From Clostridia bacterium (lineage in GTDB: Bacteria > Bacillota > Clostridia > CAKSNL01 > HGM11501): a DNA stretch of 9,629 nt. The position numbers were made by a program, and so were the translations under genes. Below are positions 1 to 5,407 of the stretch, one piece after another. The stretch covers positions 1 to 9,629 of the forward strand of contig JAUNRD010000048.1 in NCBI GenBank assembly GCA_030535815.1, read 5' to 3'. Below the pieces are notes generated by a model. That model was not told the DNA's origin. It made no database searches and saw only the letters and a list, made by a program, of their open reading frames with translations. Numbering within the stretch: the first letter of the stretch is position 1; every line of letters starts with the position of its first letter.

Positions 1-687
1 AAGGACATAGCCCTTGTCCTTATACATCTGCATAAACTTATCGTATAATCTCTTACCGCCTCTTATCTTGTCACAGCTTACAACAAGACCATCGCGAATG
101 GTTAAAACAGGCTTTATGTCCATTATATTTGCCAGAGCCAATGTAGCAAGGTTAATTCTTCCGCCTTTTTTCAGGAACTCAAGATCCTCGACTAAGAAGA
201 AATAAACCTCTTTTGACATTATTCTTTCATATTCTGTGATAATTTCTTCTACTGTCTTTCCCTCATTTACCATAGGCGCAACCTTTGTTATTGCAAGACC
301 GTAAGTAAAAGAAAGAGCCATAGAGTCAACTATCGTAATATCTGCATCCGGATTGTCTGCCAGAATTTCATTTTTTGCAATATTTGCCGATTGACAGGTT
401 CCGCTTGCCGCAGAGCTCATTGTGAAGCAGAGAATTGAATCCGCATTTTTCAGTTCTTCACGGAAAGCCTCTTCCCACTGAGGAGCTGTTACCTGAGATG
501 TCTTGGGCAGAACCTTTTCCTCTCTCATTTTATTGAAAAACTCAGTTTTTGTCATATCAATTCCGTCAGCCAGATAATTCTCTCCGTCAAAGGTGTACCA
601 AAGAGGCATCACTCTTATCCCGAGATTTTCTGCAACATCTGCGGGAATATCCGCCGCGCTGTCACATATAATTTTGATCTTAGCCAT
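1..687 (-). CDS. DegV family protein (fatty-acid binding), C-terminus cut by window edge
   Basis: The minus-strand frame stays open from an ATG at 687 to the window edge, giving 229 residues of a family that usually has about 280, so roughly the last 50 are missing. Seen: an N-terminal DSAADIP (residues 9-15), the serine-rich SSAASGTCQSA (91-101), DSMALS (121-126), a KKGGRIN turn (173-179) and DIKPVLTIRDG (190-199). These match DegV proteins in order and spacing. In Gram-positive bacteria DegV/FakB-type proteins hold a fatty acid and, in the best-known cases, present it to the FakA kinase for entry into phospholipid synthesis. No FakA gene is visible here, so that role is inferred. An AGAAGG-type ribosome binding site lies just before the ATG. 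The gene begins 17 bases after the stop of the small membrane-protein gene upstream, so the two are probably one transcript. The family call is solid; the ligand and partner are unknown. Confidence 0.93.
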   Translation of the reverse strand, partial: MAKIKIICDSAADIPADVAENLGIRVMPLWYTFDGENYLADGIDMTKTEFFNKMREEKVLPKTSQVTAPQWEEAFREELKNADSILCFTMSSAASGTCQSANIAKNEILADNPDADITIVDSMALSFTYGLAITKVAPMVNEGKTVEEIITEYERIMSKEVYFFLVEDLEFLKKGGRINLATLALANIMDIKPVLTIRDGLVVSCDKIRGGKRLYDKFMQMYKDKGYVL

Positions 688-704
688 AAATTACCTTCTT
701 TCTG

Positions 705-1121
705 TTACCTCATCATAAGGCTTACATATACCAAAAATACCAATAACACTACCATAAAAACAGATATAGCGCTGAAAATATATGTTATTATACCCTTTTC
801 TTTTCTTGCAATAAAGTATGCGAAAATCCCCGTAATAATGAGCGGTGGCAGAAAATCAAGAATAAACCTCACAATTGCATTTCCACCGGAAAGCTCAGCA
901 AGCAATCTGTCAATCCATTCGATTCCCAGAGCTATATATACTATGTATAAGATGCCGACAACCGCTCCCGTCAGACTGCACAAAAAAGTTTTCTTTTTTC
1001 TTCTTTTTACCGTTTCCAGCCGTTCTAATGCTTTTTCCATTTCCTCTTCATGTTTTTTCCGTTCAAGCAAATCATTTATCTCCGATGCGTTCGGTTCATA
1101 CTGTTTTTGCGGTATATACAT
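705..1121 (-). CDS. Small three-TM membrane protein of unknown function
   Basis: 138 residues. I do not recognise the family. The first 45 residues are polar and charged, with a Glu/Lys-rich stretch (about 14-44) that could be a short coiled coil ending in a basic KRRKKK. Three hydrophobic segments follow, at about 45-66, 82-104 and 111-135, so the basic stretch should stay in the cytoplasm next to the first helix. The frame also has an ATG at 1151, but the ATG at 1121 is preceded at good distance by AAAGGAG, and the promoter at 1158-1186 would start transcription near 1151. I therefore take 1121 as the start. The gene is followed after 17 bases by the DegV-family gene, which suggests co-transcription and perhaps a membrane or lipid-related role, but this is guilt by association only. 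Confidence 0.75.
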   Translation of the reverse strand: MYIPQKQYEPNASEINDLLERKKHEEEMEKALERLETVKRRKKKTFLCSLTGAVVGILYIVYIALGIEWIDRLLAELSGGNAIVRFILDFLPPLIITGIFAYFIARKEKGIITYIFSAISVFMVVLLVFLVYVSLMMR

Positions 1122-1157
1122 AAAGCGGTCTCCTTTCGCATTTCTTACCAAATATAT

Positions 1158-1186
1158 ATTATACTATAAAACATTGCATTTGACAA
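1158..1186 (-). promoter_or_regulatory. SigA-type promoter for the minus-strand membrane protein-degV pair
   Basis: Read on the minus strand: TTGTCA (1186-1181), a 17-base spacer, then TATAAT (1163-1158). This is five of six and six of six matches to the SigA consensus at optimal spacing. Transcription should begin near 1151, leaving about 30 bases of leader before the ATG at 1121. It faces away from the plus-strand promoter at 1251-1279. Confidence 0.72.
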
Positions 1187-1211
1187 GTATTTTTTCCTTT
1201 CCTCCCTCATG

Positions 1212-1274
1212 AAAGTATCCGATTTTGTACAAAAAGTATCCGATTTCGGCTTGAAAAGGGAAATCAGATACTTT
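1212..1274 (+). promoter_or_regulatory. Putative operator: two direct and one inverted copy of a 14-bp motif
   Basis: The motif AAAGTATCCGATTT occurs exactly at 1212-1225 and again at 1233-1246, a period of 21 bp (two helical turns, same face of the DNA). A third copy is inverted at 1261-1274 (AAATCAGATACTTT; 13 of 14 match as reverse complement). The second copy ends four bases before the -35 of the plus promoter, and the inverted copy fills most of the spacer up to the first base of the -10. Two direct half-sites 21 bp apart and abutting a -35 is the arrangement of AraC-type activators such as araI1-araI2, and a copy in the spacer would suit a repressing state. No regulator gene is in the window. 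An alternative is the end of a lost insertion sequence, since IS21-type ends carry internal direct repeats. Confidence 0.5.
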
Positions 1275-1279
1275 ATAAT
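1251..1279 (+). promoter_or_regulatory. SigA-type promoter for the first Gfo/Idh gene
   Basis: TTGAAA at 1251-1256, a 17-base spacer, and a perfect TATAAT at 1274-1279. Start of transcription is expected near 1286, giving a leader of about 60 bases before the ATG at 1347. The 14-bp motif repeats surround and overlap it. The same hexamers at the same spacing recur before the second cassette gene. Confidence 0.7.
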
Positions 1280-1346
1280 GACCTTGTGGTGTCTAAAAGC
1301 ACAAATTCCCGTATTTATTATCTAATTTGACAAGAATGGTGATTTT

Positions 1347-2414
1347 ATGAGCAAAATTAAACTCGCAATAATCGGTTGTGGCGGTATCTGCCGCTATGCC
1401 CATACCCCTGCCCTCCAGCAACTTTCAGACTATTTCGATGTTGTGGCAACCTGTGATATTATAAAAGAAAGGGCCGAACATTTTGCCGGAGTTTTCGGTG
1501 CAAAGGCGTACACAGACTATGAAGAGCTTCTTGAAAAAGAAAATCTCGATGCCGTTGATATCGCAACACCCAACTATCTTCACTCGATCATCGCTGTAAA
1601 GGCATTAAACAAAGGACTTCACGTAATATGCGAAAAGCCCGATGCCGTAAGCGTTGAGGAATGTCTTAAAATGAATAAGGCGGCAGAAGAATCCGGCAAA
1701 ACCCTTATGGTAATGCGAAACAACCGCTACCTTCCCATGTCACCATTCCTTAAAAAGTATATTGAAGACGGTAAAATGGGAGACATCTACGCTACACGCT
1801 GCGGCTGGATAAGACGCCGCGGAATCCCCGGCAAGGGCGGATGGTTTACTACCAAGGCAATGTCCGGAGGCGGTCCCTTAATCGACCTTGGCGTACATAT
1901 GATAGACCTTACAATGTGGCTTATGGGTAATCCCAGACCTGTGGCGGTTACCGGTTGCACCTACAACAAATTTGCAGGCGAAGACACCAAGGAATCCACC
2001 GCATCACGCTATGGTGATGAGAAAGAAGGCGGAACCTTCGACGTTGAAGACCTTGCAATGGGCTTTATTAAATTTGACAACGGCGCTTGTATGCAGATTG
2101 AATTTTCCTGGGCAAGTAACATTGAAACAGAATACGGTTTTGTTGAGCTCCGCGGTTCAAAGGCAGGCGCAAAGTGGACAAATCTTGACCACAGGTTAAA
2201 GCTTTTCACCGAGGAAAACGGCACAATTATGGACGTATTCCCCAATATCAATCCCTTAAGGTACGAACGCCACGCAGGAATGCTTCATAACTTTGCCGAG
2301 GTAATAAACGGCAATGCCGAGCCCAATTTTGTTCCCCAGCAGGGACTTAATATGATTAAAATCCTCTGTGCAATTTACGAATCCGCAAAAACAGGAAAAG
2401 AGGTTCTTCTTTAA
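1347..2414 (+). CDS. Gfo/Idh/MocA family NAD(P)-dependent sugar/inositol oxidoreductase
   Basis: 355 residues, the usual family length. The N-terminal Rossmann domain starts with the dinucleotide-binding turn GCGGICRYAH (10-19). Acidic D37 after the second strand would favour NAD over NADP. The family lysine lies in CEKPD (95-99, K97). The C-terminal alpha/beta domain carries GGGPLIDLGVHMID (174-187), whose H184 and D180 are the usual catalytic or substrate-contacting residues. Members oxidise or reduce a hydroxyl of a sugar, inositol or glycoside, reversibly, in the cytoplasm; the substrate cannot be read from the sequence. The ribosome binding site is weak (GGTGA before the ATG), in contrast to the strong one of the next gene. 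The nearest neighbour is a TIM-barrel isomerase-like gene on the same strand, a pairing typical of inositol, rare-sugar and keto-glycoside pathways. It is not a close copy of the second Gfo/Idh protein. Confidence 0.93.
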   Translation: MSKIKLAIIGCGGICRYAHTPALQQLSDYFDVVATCDIIKERAEHFAGVFGAKAYTDYEELLEKENLDAVDIATPNYLHSIIAVKALNKGLHVICEKPDAVSVEECLKMNKAAEESGKTLMVMRNNRYLPMSPFLKKYIEDGKMGDIYATRCGWIRRRGIPGKGGWFTTKAMSGGGPLIDLGVHMIDLTMWLMGNPRPVAVTGCTYNKFAGEDTKESTASRYGDEKEGGTFDVEDLAMGFIKFDNGACMQIEFSWASNIETEYGFVELRGSKAGAKWTNLDHRLKLFTEENGTIMDVFPNINPLRYERHAGMLHNFAEVINGNAEPNFVPQQGLNMIKILCAIYESAKTGKEVLL

Positions 2415-2422
2415 GAATGTGC

Positions 2423-2578
2423 ATTGCTCTTTTGCCGATTTATTTACAAGTGCACAAAATGCTTTTCGCATTTTGATGATTTTGTTGCACAAAACTGCCA
2501 CACTCTTCGTGTGGCAACCGTTTCGCACAACCCTCGCATAAAAATTTCTTTATTGAAATTTTTATGCTAAAGAGCAAT
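2423..2578 (-). ncRNA. Structured RNA-like element, copy A (antisense to the cassette)
   Basis: This copy almost fills the 252-base gap between the first two cassette genes. Read on the minus strand it has: an outer 10-bp stem (2569-2578 with 2423-2432); hairpin 1, 13 perfect pairs with loop AATAAA (2536-2567); a GAG linker; a 12-bp stem with three G-U pairs (2520-2531 with 2484-2495); after a GGT bulge, an 8-bp stem with loop GAAGA (2496-2516); and a third hairpin of 8 bp with loop GAAAA (2455-2475). Hairpin order, the GAG linker, the GGT bulge and the pentaloops match the three plus-strand copies at 3633-3977. The mismatched positions become G-U pairs only on the minus strand, which is why I assign that strand. 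No transcript is shown; it could be a small RNA, a processed part of an antisense transcript, or a dispersed repeat. I do not recognise the family. Confidence 0.55.
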
Positions 2579-2606
2579 ATAGTTCAAAAACAAGTCAATA
2601 TTGTTA

Positions 2607-2635
2607 TTGAAAAAGACAATCCTTCGTAGTATAAT
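2607..2635 (+). promoter_or_regulatory. SigA-type promoter for the isomerase-like gene
   Basis: TTGAAA (2607-2612), 17-base spacer, TATAAT (2630-2635); expected start near 2642 and a leader of about 25 bases that carries the ribosome binding site. The hexamers are identical to those of the promoter at 1251-1279, but the 14-bp motif is absent here, so the two units may respond differently. Confidence 0.68.
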
Positions 2636-2666
2636 TATATCAAACCCCTATTAAGGAGGAATTTTT

Positions 2667-3632
2667 ATGAAACTCGGCGTTATGAATCCCGTTTTAAGTT
2701 CTTACAAATTTGAGGATGCACTTTCCTATCTTCACTCACTCGGTGTTGACTGCATCGAAATCGGTGCAGGCGGCTATCCCGGAAATGCACACTTAAAGCC
2801 TGAAGAGCTTATCGGCAATCCCGAAAAAATAAAGGAATACAAGGCTTTACTCGAAAAATACGAAATCACTATATCAGCAATAAGCTGTCACGGCAACCCC
2901 CTTCACCCCACAAAGGAAATTGCAGAAAAGTTCCACAATGAATTTAAAAATGCAATCCTTGCGGCAGAAGCCCTCGGTGTTGACACCATAATCGGCTTTT
3001 CCGGTTGCCCCGGTGACTGCGAAGAATCTAAAAATCCCAACTGGGTAACCTGTGCATGGCCCAACGAATACGGCGATATCTTAAAGTGGCAGTGGGAAGA
3101 AAAAATCATCCCCTACTGGAAGGATATGGCAGAATTTGCAAAAGCTCACGGCATCAAGAAAATTGCTTTTGAAATGCATCCCGGCTTTGCGGTTTACAAT
3201 CCCGAAACATTGCTTAAATTAAGGGCCGCAGTAGGCGACATCATCGGTGCAAACTTTGACCCCAGCCATCTTTTCTGGCAGGGAATTGATCCTGCAGCAG
3301 CAATCGTTGCACTCAAAGGTGCGATTTATCACTTCCACGCAAAGGATACAATAATTGACCGCAGAAACACCGAAATCAACGGTGTTCTTGACACAAAGAG
3401 CTATGGCGATCTGGCCGGCCGTTCCTGGCAGTTCAGAACCGTTGGCTACGGTCACGGCAAGGAAGTATGGAATAACATCATCAGTGCCCTTAAGTTAACA
3501 GGCTATGACGGAGCAATCTCCATCGAGCACGAGGACGCTCTGATGAGCCCCACAGAAGGTCTTGAAAAGGCAGTTTCCTTCCTTAAGGAAGTTTTAATCT
3601 ACCAGTCTTCAGGCGATATGTGGTGGATTTAA
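2667..3632 (+). CDS. Sugar phosphate isomerase/epimerase-like TIM-barrel protein (AP endonuclease 2 superfamily)
   Basis: 321 residues forming one xylose-isomerase-like TIM barrel. Metal- and substrate-binding positions seen at strand ends are H75 in SCHGN, E169 in AFEMHPG, D198 and H201 in NFDPSH, H224 in YHFHAKD, and E287 in SIEHED. This is the standard set for IolE/IolI-like enzymes that bind a divalent metal and isomerise, epimerise or dehydrate sugars and inosoles. The tail ends in GDMWWI, a feature I associate with family members next to Gfo/Idh genes. A perfect AAGGAGG site precedes the ATG, and the gene has its own promoter. Relatives also include the catalytic subunit of C-glycoside-cleaving enzymes, which act after a Gfo/Idh enzyme has made a 3-keto sugar. 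No gene for the small partner subunit is seen, so this remains an alternative. Family assignment is secure; reaction unknown. Confidence 0.92.
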   Translation: MKLGVMNPVLSSYKFEDALSYLHSLGVDCIEIGAGGYPGNAHLKPEELIGNPEKIKEYKALLEKYEITISAISCHGNPLHPTKEIAEKFHNEFKNAILAAEALGVDTIIGFSGCPGDCEESKNPNWVTCAWPNEYGDILKWQWEEKIIPYWKDMAEFAKAHGIKKIAFEMHPGFAVYNPETLLKLRAAVGDIIGANFDPSHLFWQGIDPAAAIVALKGAIYHFHAKDTIIDRRNTEINGVLDTKSYGDLAGRSWQFRTVGYGHGKEVWNNIISALKLTGYDGAISIEHEDALMSPTEGLEKAVSFLKEVLIYQSSGDMWWI

Positions 3633-3750
3633 GCAAAAAATTTCAACAAAGAAATTTTTTGCGAGAGTTTCGCAGAATGGTTACGAAGCGAACAGCGGAG
3701 TAATTCTGTGAAACTTAAGCTGATACAGCCCCGAATAGGGGGTGTATCAC
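3633..3750 (+). repeat. Structured RNA-like element, copy B1 (first of three in a row)
   Basis: Begins one base after the isomerase-like gene stop. Hairpin 1 is 12 perfect pairs with loop AACAAA (3633-3644 with 3651-3662). After a GAG linker comes hairpin 2: a 13-bp stem with one G-U pair (3666-3678 with 3703-3715), GGT bulge, TAC/GTA pairs, a 3x3 GAA/GGA internal loop, GC/GC and loop GAACA (3690-3694). Hairpin 3 pairs TGATACA with TGTATCA and CCCC with GGGG around loop GAATA (3733-3737). Because it touches the stop codon it will be transcribed as the 3' untranslated region of the gene. It could protect or terminate that messenger, or bridge to the next gene; there is no U-tract for an intrinsic terminator. 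Confidence 0.62.
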
Positions 3751-3752
3751 TA

Positions 3753-3860
3753 TTTCAACAAAGAATTTTTTTGCGAGAGTTTCGCAGAATGGTTACGAAG
3801 CGAATAGCGGAGTAATTCTGTGAAACTTAAGCTGATACAGCCCGGATAGGGCTTGTATCA
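3753..3860 (+). repeat. Structured RNA-like element, copy B2 (tandem duplicate of B1)
   Basis: Repeats B1 at an exact offset of 112 bases up to hairpin 3. The only changes before hairpin 3 are one A-to-T in the hairpin 1 arm and one C-to-T in the pentaloop (GAACA to GAATA, 3802-3806). Hairpin 3 differs more but still pairs: GCCC (3840-3843) with GGGC (3849-3852) around loop GGATA, with one bulged T. The left arm of hairpin 1 was not duplicated, so that hairpin is weak here. High identity points to a recent duplication. Confidence 0.68.
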
Positions 3861-3863
3861 CTA

Positions 3864-3977
3864 TTTTCAATAAAAAAAATTTTCAGACGGGCAATTCACA
3901 AAACTATAAGTGAAGCGAATAGCGAAACTGTTTTGTGAATTACAAAATAGCCGGCTCCGAACAGGAGCAGGCGTTTT
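3864..3977 (+). repeat. Structured RNA-like element, copy B3 (diverged)
   Basis: The sequence is mostly different from B1 and B2 but the architecture is the same. A degenerate AT-rich start still has TTTTCAATAAA. Hairpin 2 has 12 perfect pairs (3893-3904 with 3930-3941), a TATA bulge, AGT/ACT pairs, a 3x3 GAA/GAA internal loop, GC/GC and loop GAATA (3917-3921). Hairpin 3 is GCC-G-GCTCC with GGAGC-A-GGC around loop GAACA (3959-3963), inside AAAA/TTTT. Hairpin 3 followed by GTTTTCT could act as a weak intrinsic terminator. It lies 59 bases before the second Gfo/Idh start. Confidence 0.55.
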
Positions 3978-4036
3978 CTACGGAAATTCAATTAAATCCC
4001 ACAAACAAATACTAACGAATCAGTGAGGTAATTACT

Positions 4037-5101
4037 ATGGTACATAATGTTGCATTTATAGGCTTTGGCGGAATGGCAGGCCATCACCTTACACAGTCTA
4101 AAGAGCTTACAGACATCATCAAAGTAAAAGGAGTTTACGACATCAATCCCGAAAGACAGGCAGTTGCAACAGAAAAGGGACTTTATGTCTATGGCTCGGC
4201 AGAGGAAATTTATTCCGATTCCGAAATTGACATTGTTTTAGTTGCTGTTCCCAATCATCTTCATAAGGACTTTTGCATAAATGCACTCCGTGCGGGAAAG
4301 CACGTACTTTGCGAAAAGCCCGTTACCATAACCTCCGAAGATTTACTTGAAATTATGGCAGTTGCCAAAGAAGAGGGCAAAATCTTCACCATCGACCAGA
4401 ACCGTCGTGTAAACAAGGACTTTATACTTATGAAGCGCAATGTTGAGGCAGGCTTACTTGGTGATGTTTACTTAATTGAATCCCGTGTTGAAGGCTCCCG
4501 CGGTCTTCCCAAGGGCTGGAGAACAGACAAAGCCCAGGGCGGCGGAATGATGCTTGACTGGGGTGTTCACTTAATCGACCAGATTATGTATATGTATCCC
4601 GATGCCAGGGTAACAAATATCTTCTGCAAGATGTATAACGTAAACTATTCCGAGGTTGACGATAACTTCCACCTGGTATTAACCCTTTCAAACGGAGTTA
4701 CAGCGTACATTGAGGTTTCCACCAATAACTTTATAAAGCATCCCAGATGGTATGTTTTAGGCAAGGAAGGCTCCCTTGAAATCGGCGACTGGGACTGCGA
4801 AGGAACAATAGTAAGATGCAAGGACCGTCAGTCCACCTGGGGCGCAGAAATTGCAAAAAACAAAGTGGGCCCCTCAAAGACCATGGCCCCTCGTGATCCC
4901 GATACAGTTGATACAATTCACATATCGGCTCCCACAGATGTTGAAGACAACTTAAATCCCACCTACCGTCAGATGATAAATGCCATTGAAGGCAAAGCAG
5001 AGCTTACCATAAAGCCTGAACAGGCACTCCGGGTTGTAAAGGTTATGGAAGCATGCTTCGAATCAGCAAAAACAGGCATGGCAATAAATACAGAAATATA
5101 A
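4037..5101 (+). CDS. Gfo/Idh/MocA family NAD(P)-dependent oxidoreductase (second in cassette)
   Basis: 354 residues. Rossmann turn GFGGMAGHH at 9-17; acidic D35 after strand two again suggests NAD. The family lysine is K94 in CEKP (92-95), and the C-terminal domain has GGGMMLDWGVHLID (168-181) with D174 and H178. The ORF is intact. The start is supported by GAGGT seven bases before the ATG. No clear promoter lies in the 59 bases between the last structured element and the start, so it may be read from the promoter at 2607 through the three elements, which would then shape its expression. Having two different Gfo/Idh enzymes around an isomerase-like protein suits a route in which one makes a keto intermediate and the other reduces it, or two substrates converge. 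That is inference. Substrate unknown; family call secure. Confidence 0.93.
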   Translation: MVHNVAFIGFGGMAGHHLTQSKELTDIIKVKGVYDINPERQAVATEKGLYVYGSAEEIYSDSEIDIVLVAVPNHLHKDFCINALRAGKHVLCEKPVTITSEDLLEIMAVAKEEGKIFTIDQNRRVNKDFILMKRNVEAGLLGDVYLIESRVEGSRGLPKGWRTDKAQGGGMMLDWGVHLIDQIMYMYPDARVTNIFCKMYNVNYSEVDDNFHLVLTLSNGVTAYIEVSTNNFIKHPRWYVLGKEGSLEIGDWDCEGTIVRCKDRQSTWGAEIAKNKVGPSKTMAPRDPDTVDTIHISAPTDVEDNLNPTYRQMINAIEGKAELTIKPEQALRVVKVMEACFESAKTGMAINTEI

Positions 5102-5138
5102 AAATAAGCACTTACTCTTCAGGGTAAGTGCTTATTTT
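5101..5138. terminator. Bidirectional intrinsic terminator between converging genes
   Basis: A 15-bp perfect stem (5101-5115 with 5124-5138) with an 8-base loop. Runs of A before and T after the GC-bearing core let it work on both strands. It includes the last base of the plus-strand oxidoreductase stop codon and touches the stop of the converging small membrane-protein gene, so it probably serves both transcripts. Confidence 0.85.
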
Positions 5139-5407
5139 TATATTATCCATACAGCGCAGGCTATTCCGAGAAATGCCGTACACCCCAGAATTATCCCCGC
5201 CAGTACAGCACCGGAAACTTTTTTGCCTTTGAACACTTTGGAATAAAGCGTATGGTGATACCTCTTGGTATAGTTTTCAACAATTTTTTCAGCTTCTCTG
5301 ACGGCATCTATATTCGCAGGAGCCGAATCTTTCAATATAAACATAGCCTGCTCTATGCAGTCAGATTTGATGTTATCTAAAATAATCACTTTTTTGTCGC
5401 TTCTCAT
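5138..5407 (-). CDS. Small single-TM protein overlapping the 3' end of spoIIE
   Basis: 89 residues, family not recognised. The N-terminal part (1-60) is soluble, charged and probably helical, with VREAEKIVENYTKRYHHTLY at about 36-55. One hydrophobic segment at 65-88 runs almost to the C-terminus, so it looks like a tail-anchored protein. An in-frame ATG at 5440 exists, but AAGGAGG sits eight bases before the ATG at 5407, which I prefer. The start lies inside the spoIIE gene in another frame, an overlap of 35 bases that implies translational coupling. Sporulation-stage co-expression with SpoIIE is therefore likely, and a role at the sporulation septum is possible but not shown. It ends at the shared terminator. 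Confidence 0.72.
   Translation of the reverse strand: MRSDKKVIILDNIKSDCIEQAMFILKDSAPANIDAVREAEKIVENYTKRYHHTLYSKVFKGKKVSGAVLAGIILGCTAFLGIACAVWII

Noticed and set aside
1..21. Inverted repeat AAGGACA/TGTCCTT at the window edge
   Set aside because: It lies within the degV coding sequence, is only 7 bp, and has no T-run or other regulatory context.
1180..1185. TTGACA on the plus strand as a second -35
   Set aside because: No -10-like sequence lies 16-18 bases downstream; the hexamer overlaps the -35 of the minus-strand promoter.
838..1212. Plus-strand frames of 124 and 82 codons opposite the small membrane-protein gene
   Set aside because: The minus-strand gene has a consensus promoter and ribosome binding site; the plus-strand frames have neither and run into the promoter region.
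2256..2528. Minus-strand 90-codon frame across the end of the first Gfo/Idh gene
   Set aside because: It mixes antisense coding sequence and the structured element and shows no domain or start signal.
3641..3863. Tandem repeat as a possible CRISPR array
   Set aside because: Only two near-identical 112-bp units with no short repeat-spacer alternation and no cas genes; the units themselves fold into three hairpins.
3987..4015. TTCAAT with TACTAA as a promoter for the second Gfo/Idh gene
   Set aside because: Both hexamers are weak matches; not enough to call a promoter, so read-through from upstream is left open.
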